In this document: piece after piece, positions 27,106-30,450 of the stretch
Numbering within the stretch: the first letter of the stretch is position 1
How the letters are laid out: every line of letters starts with the position of its first letter
Virus record (IMG/VR): IMGVR_UViG_3300030450_000230
Span: 1 to 30,450 of that record
DNA from: a virus
Direction: 5' to 3' (one strand)
Length of the DNA stretch: 30,450 nt
Position numbers and translations under genes: made by a program
The notes under the pieces: generated by a model
Told to the model about the DNA's origin: nothing
Database searches by the model: none
Seen by the model: the letters and a program-made list of their open reading frames with translations, nothing else

Positions 27106-30100
27106 TTACTCTCCTTCTAATGCTGTGATTCTAGCGGTTAATGATTCAATTAAAGTTTGCTGTTCTTGTATTGCTTTAGTTAATATAGGTATTAGTTTTT
27201 CATACTGCATACCATACTGCTTGCCATCTTCTGACATGGTAACAGCAAGATTAGTTTTATTTGCTTTGTCATAACCTGCGGCTTTCTCAAGTGCTTCAAC
27301 TTCTTGTGCTTTAAATCCAACATCTAACCAATCTTCTTTGTGAGTACCATCGGGTGTTTGAGCGTTTAAGTCATAATCATCTGCTGTTTTATCACCATAC
27401 TTAGAACGCTTGTCCCACTTGTATGTGTAAGGCTTGAGTTGCTTAACAAAATCTAAGCCGACATCTAAGGCTGTAAAGTCTGTTTTATCTCGCTCATCAG
27501 ATGCTACTGTTAATGATACTTGAGCATTCAACGATGTAATATTTTCGTCACCTAACCCTATAATATTTGATTGCGTTGTGACAGAACCGCCCGGTGACCC
27601 TGAAGCACCTGCATCGTGACCTATCAAAACATTATTACTTCCAGATGTAACTGTTGATCCAGAATCTTTTCCTAAGAATGTATTATCATTACCTGTGCCT
27701 ACTAATATTCCTGATTGATGCCCTATTGCGGTATTATGAGTACCCGTAGTATCACGTAAAGCCATGCGACCCAATGCAGAGTTACCATTACCGCAATTTG
27801 CACTTAATGATTGATATCCTATAGCTGTATTTTCTGCACCGTCATCAGTGCCATCACCTGCTAAACCACCTACAAAAGTATTTTCTATGCCTGTGGTTAC
27901 GCTTTCACCTGCGTTATCACCTACGGCAACATTAAAAACATCTGTTGCTGTTGTAAAGTTTTGAACAAGTAAAGCAGATTCACCTATTGCTACAGATTTT
28001 TGACCTTTTGTATCAGACCCTAATGCCGCATATCCAATGGCAATGTTTTGAGTACCTGTGGTTAGGGCATCACCTGCTAAACTTCCCACAATAGTGTTAA
28101 ATTGACCTGTGGTTATATTTTCACCAGAGTTGTGTCCAATAGCAATATTGTGCATATCAGCGGCACTGGCGGGATTTTGTCTTAAAAGTGCATTCGCTCC
28201 AATCGCAACACTTCGCGAGCCTACAGTATTTGTTCCCAAAGCAGATGTTCCTACTGCTACGTTAGCATCAGCGTCAGTCATAGCGTCGCCTGCCAAACCG
28301 CCAATAAGAGTATTAGATACGCCTGTAGTTATGCTTTCACCCGCCATCCTGCCAACAGCTACGTTATAAACATTATTGCTACCAGTAAAATTTTGGTTTT
28401 TTAATGCATTTTCACCAATAGCTACATTATACCTTCCCGTAGTTTCACCGCCTAAAGAATTTACACCCATAGCGACGTTGCCTAATCCTGTTGTTAAAGC
28501 ATCACCTGATAAGCCACCGATGAAGGTATTGCTTGTTCCTGTGGTTACATCATTACCTGCGTGGAATCCCACAACAGTATTGTAAGACTCTGTAGCTGAA
28601 GTAAAGTTTTGTGCTTTTAAAGCTTCGTATCCAATTGCTACAGACCTTGAACCTAACGTGTCTGTGCCTAAAGAGTTATAACCTATCGCTACATTTAAGT
28701 CTGCATCCGTAAGTTGGTCACCCGCATTGCCACCGATTAAAGTGTTTTGCACTCCTGTGGTTACATTACTTCCTGCACCATATCCAACTGCCACGTTGTA
28801 GATTTCTGACCCGTCAGTAATATTTTGAGAGGATAAAGTAAAAGCTCCAACCGCTACAGTCCTTTGTCCTGTGGTTTCTGCGCCTAACGCTCCACGTCCA
28901 ATGGCTGTGTTTCTACTTGATGTCGTTAATGCATCACCTGTAAGACCACCTATAAGTACATTGTCTGTACCTGTGGTTAGGTTAGTACCTGATTGAAATC
29001 CAACTGCTGTGTTGTAAGAATTTGTAGCTGAAGTAAAATTTTGTGACCTTAAAGATGCCCATCCAACTGCCGTACTTCTTGAACCTAAAGTATCCGTTGT
29101 AAGAGCTTCTTTGCCAACAGCTACGTTATAGTCTGCATCTGTAAGAGCGTCACCTGCTAAACCACCGATGATGGTGTTATCAAAGCCTGTGGTGAGTGAA
29201 GCTGCTGCTTGCGAACCTACAGCAGTGTTATACATATTTGTCGCACCAGAAGGATTTTGACTCGTAAGTGCGATGTATCCGATTGCAACACTTTGACTTC
29301 CTACAGTGTTGTCACCCAAGGCTTGTGAGCCAACCGCTACGTTAAAATCTGCATCTGTAGTTGCATCTCCTGAACGACCACCAATAAAAGTGTTTTCAAC
29401 ACCTGTGGTTACAGAAAGACCTGCATTGTTTCCAACTGCTGTGTTGTAAGAATCTGTTGAAGAAGCAAAATTTTGTGATGCTAAAGCAGAGTCACCAACG
29501 GCTGTTGAACGATTTCCAACATCGTCATTGCTTAAAGCTCCTGTTCCAATAGCAACATTTTTTTCGCCAGTTGTAAGGGAATCGCCTGTTAGTCCACCAA
29601 TAAGTGTGTTTCTCGTTCCTGATGTAATTAGTCTTCCTGCTGAAGTTCCAATAGCAACATTGTAAATAGACGTTGCTGAAGTATTTTGTGTGGTTAAAGC
29701 CTCTGTTCCGATAGCTACGCTATCTCCACCTACTGTTTCAGCACCTAAAGCACCATAACCAATGGCAATATTCTGAAAGCCTGTTGTTAAAGCATCACCT
29801 GCTAGACCACCCATGATAGTGTTTAGTGTGCCTGTGGTAATATTTATACCTGTGTTGTGTCCTATACCAATATTATAAGCGTTGACATCACCTGCATTTT
29901 GTAGTTTTAACGCAGATGAACCAATAGCTATGGAACGACTTCCTGTATCTTCAGTTTTAAGTGAGTTATAGCCAATAGCTACATTTTGATCACCCGTAGT
30001 AATCGCAGTGCCTGATTCATCACCTATAAGAACATTATAATTACCACCACTTACAATACTGTTACCTGCGTTAACACCAAAGCGTACATTGTTTGTGCCT

Positions 30101-30450
30101 AATGTTGGGGTGGATAAAGAGCCGTCTGCGGCTATGTTAAAACGATAGACACTATTTGTGTCATCAAAAATACCAAACGCTCCATCATTATTTATAATAG
30201 AGTAATCAGAGTTGTGATTTGTGTCTGTTAATTTAATTCTAGGATAATCATAAACAAGCTCTAAATTGCCCCCTAAAGTCACCGTTGAATTGAATGTAGC
30301 CGCACCTGCCTCTGACATATCAAAAGTAAGCGCGTTGATAGTTGAACCAGCATCAGTTCCCTGTATAAATAAATCTTGGTCTGATTCACTTGCTCTGATA
30401 ATCAAACCTGCACTATGATGTATAAATCTTCCAAACTCAGTTCCACCATC
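27106..30450 (-). CDS. Long repeat tail fibre with self-cleaving chaperone domain (C-terminal part)
   Basis: This holds codons 143-1256 of the 1256-aa fibre that starts at 525; bases 30352-30450 repeat 1-99. Residues about 298-1015 (27832-29985) are ten 71-72-aa repeats rich in [NS]xA[IV]GxxAL words, like the beta-roll heads of trimeric adhesins. A degenerate part follows, then the C-terminal S74 chaperone (intramolecular endosialidase type) from about residue 1126, beginning SDERDKTDFTALDVGLDFVK. In this family the chain cuts itself just before such a Ser-Asp after trimer folding. Later marks are LKPYTYKWDK, FKAQEVEALE and a final helix IQEQQTLIESLTARITALEG. It is the likely receptor-binding fibre. 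Confidence 0.88.
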   Translation of the reverse strand, partial: DGGTEFGRFIHHSAGLIIRASESDQDLFIQGTDAGSTINALTFDMSEAGAATFNSTVTLGGNLELVYDYPRIKLTDTNHNSDYSIINNDGAFGIFDDTNSVYRFNIAADGSLSTPTLGTNNVRFGVNAGNSIVSGGNYNVLIGDESGTAITTGDQNVAIGYNSLKTEDTGSRSIAIGSSALKLQNAGDVNAYNIGIGHNTGINITTGTLNTIMGGLAGDALTTGFQNIAIGYGALGAETVGGDSVAIGTEALTTQNTSATSIYNVAIGTSAGRLITSGTRNTLIGGLTGDSLTTGEKNVAIGTGALSNDDVGNRSTAVGDSALASQNFASSTDSYNTAVGNNAGLSVTTGVENTFIGGRSGDATTDADFNVAVGSQALGDNTVGSQSVAIGYIALTSQNPSGATNMYNTAVGSQAAASLTTGFDNTIIGGLAGDALTDADYNVAVGKEALTTDTLGSRSTAVGWASLRSQNFTSATNSYNTAVGFQSGTNLTTGTDNVLIGGLTGDALTTSSRNTAIGRGALGAETTGQRTVAVGAFTLSSQNITDGSEIYNVAVGYGAGSNVTTGVQNTLIGGNAGDQLTDADLNVAIGYNSLGTDTLGSRSVAIGYEALKAQNFTSATESYNTVVGFHAGNDVTTGTSNTFIGGLSGDALTTGLGNVAMGVNSLGGETTGRYNVAIGENALKNQNFTGSNNVYNVAVGRMAGESITTGVSNTLIGGLAGDAMTDADANVAVGTSALGTNTVGSRSVAIGANALLRQNPASAADMHNIAIGHNSGENITTGQFNTIVGSLAGDALTTGTQNIAIGYAALGSDTKGQKSVAIGESALLVQNFTTATDVFNVAVGDNAGESVTTGIENTFVGGLAGDGTDDGAENTAIGYQSLSANCGNGNSALGRMALRDTTGTHNTAIGHQSGILVGTGNDNTFLGKDSGSTVTSGSNNVLIGHDAGASGSPGGSVTTQSNIIGLGDENITSLNAQVSLTVASDERDKTDFTALDVGLDFVKQLKPYTYKWDKRSKYGDKTADDYDLNAQTPDGTHKEDWLDVGFKAQEVEALEKAAGYDKANKTNLAVTMSEDGKQYGMQYEKLIPILTKAIQEQQTLIESLTARITALEGE
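27109..27501 (-). other. S74 (endosialidase-type) intramolecular chaperone domain
   Basis: This covers the final 131 codons of the fibre. The Ser at codon 1126 in SDERDK is the expected start of the released fragment. The end forms a helical bundle. The mature fibre would end near residue 1125. Confidence 0.85.
27832..29985 (-). repeat. Ten tandem 71-72-codon repeats in the fibre
   Basis: Units begin with N[VIT]A[VIM]G and have lengths 71, 71 and then 72 codons eight times (213-216 bp). Each holds four short words, near unit positions 1, 18, 39 and 56, ending in a GGLAGDALT-like turn. The eighth unit has NVAMG, and the eleventh (at 27831) is degenerate. DNA copies differ at many third positions, so this is an old array, not a recent duplication. 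Confidence 0.9.
30352..30450. repeat. 99-bp terminal direct repeat, right copy
   Basis: Identical to bases 1-99 and joined in frame with the fibre gene. Removing one copy closes the circle to 30,351 bp. Confidence 0.95.

Noticed and set aside
27832-29985. CRISPR-like or recent tandem DNA repeat
   Set aside because: The periodicity is a 71-72-codon protein repeat in an open frame with synonymous divergence and no spacers.
27106-30450. Diversity-generating retroelement acting on the fibre
   Set aside because: No reverse transcriptase, and no template/variable repeat pair with A-specific differences, was found in the window.

Overview
The window looks like one complete, circularly mapping genome of a small podovirus. 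The first 99 bases are repeated exactly at the end (1-99 = 30352-30450), so the molecule closes to 30,351 bp, and one tail-fibre gene is cut in two by the linearisation. The DNA is AT-rich and gene-dense. Genes often overlap by 1-8 bases, and no ribosomal, tRNA or housekeeping gene is seen. The gene families (T7-type tail and ejection proteins, short basic proteins also seen in cyanophage-like viruses, a 3-TM holin-like protein) point to a marine phage, plausibly of an alphaproteobacterium such as SAR11. The host is inference only.

Late region, minus strand, one continuous block once the circle is closed (18081 down to 1, then 30450 down to 24569). In order of transcription: putative small terminase, two tiny proteins, large terminase, a Cys/His protein, a short Gly/Arg-rich protein, portal, Bbp19-like protein, scaffold, major capsid, putative decoration protein, T7 gp11-like and gp12-like tail tube proteins, three internal (ejection) proteins of 146, 553 and 1519 aa, a T7 gp17-like fibre-base protein, and a 1256-aa repeat-rich fibre with a self-cleaving chaperone domain. 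Small structural and lysis genes follow: a T7-type holin, coiled-coil and membrane proteins, a 3-TM holin-like protein and an M15 endolysin. The capsid cassette has its own sigma-70-like promoter, a leader with two hairpins, and a terminator after the decoration gene, which recalls the phi10/T-phi arrangement of T7.

Early region. A plus operon (18282-19362) begins with an acidic, Ocr-like 116-aa protein and ends in a strong terminator. A minus operon (20801-19405) encodes a zinc-type protein, a putative annealing recombinase and an SSB. A second plus operon (21068-23354) encodes a small HTH repressor, a lambda O-like initiator with iteron-like repeats inside it, a P-like helicase loader, and NinB-like and NinG-like recombination proteins. 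A promoter-terminator pair (23384-23473) then precedes six small, very basic proteins (23488-24572), which converge on the endolysin gene with overlapping stop codons.

No DNA polymerase, primase, replicative helicase, RNA polymerase or integrase is encoded. The phage therefore seems to combine a T7-like virion with lambda-like replication that recruits the host machinery, and it depends on host RNA polymerase. The largest non-coding stretches are 20802-21067 (266 bp) and 18082-18281 (200 bp). Both are divergent control regions with palindromes. No stretch over 300 bp lacks a gene.
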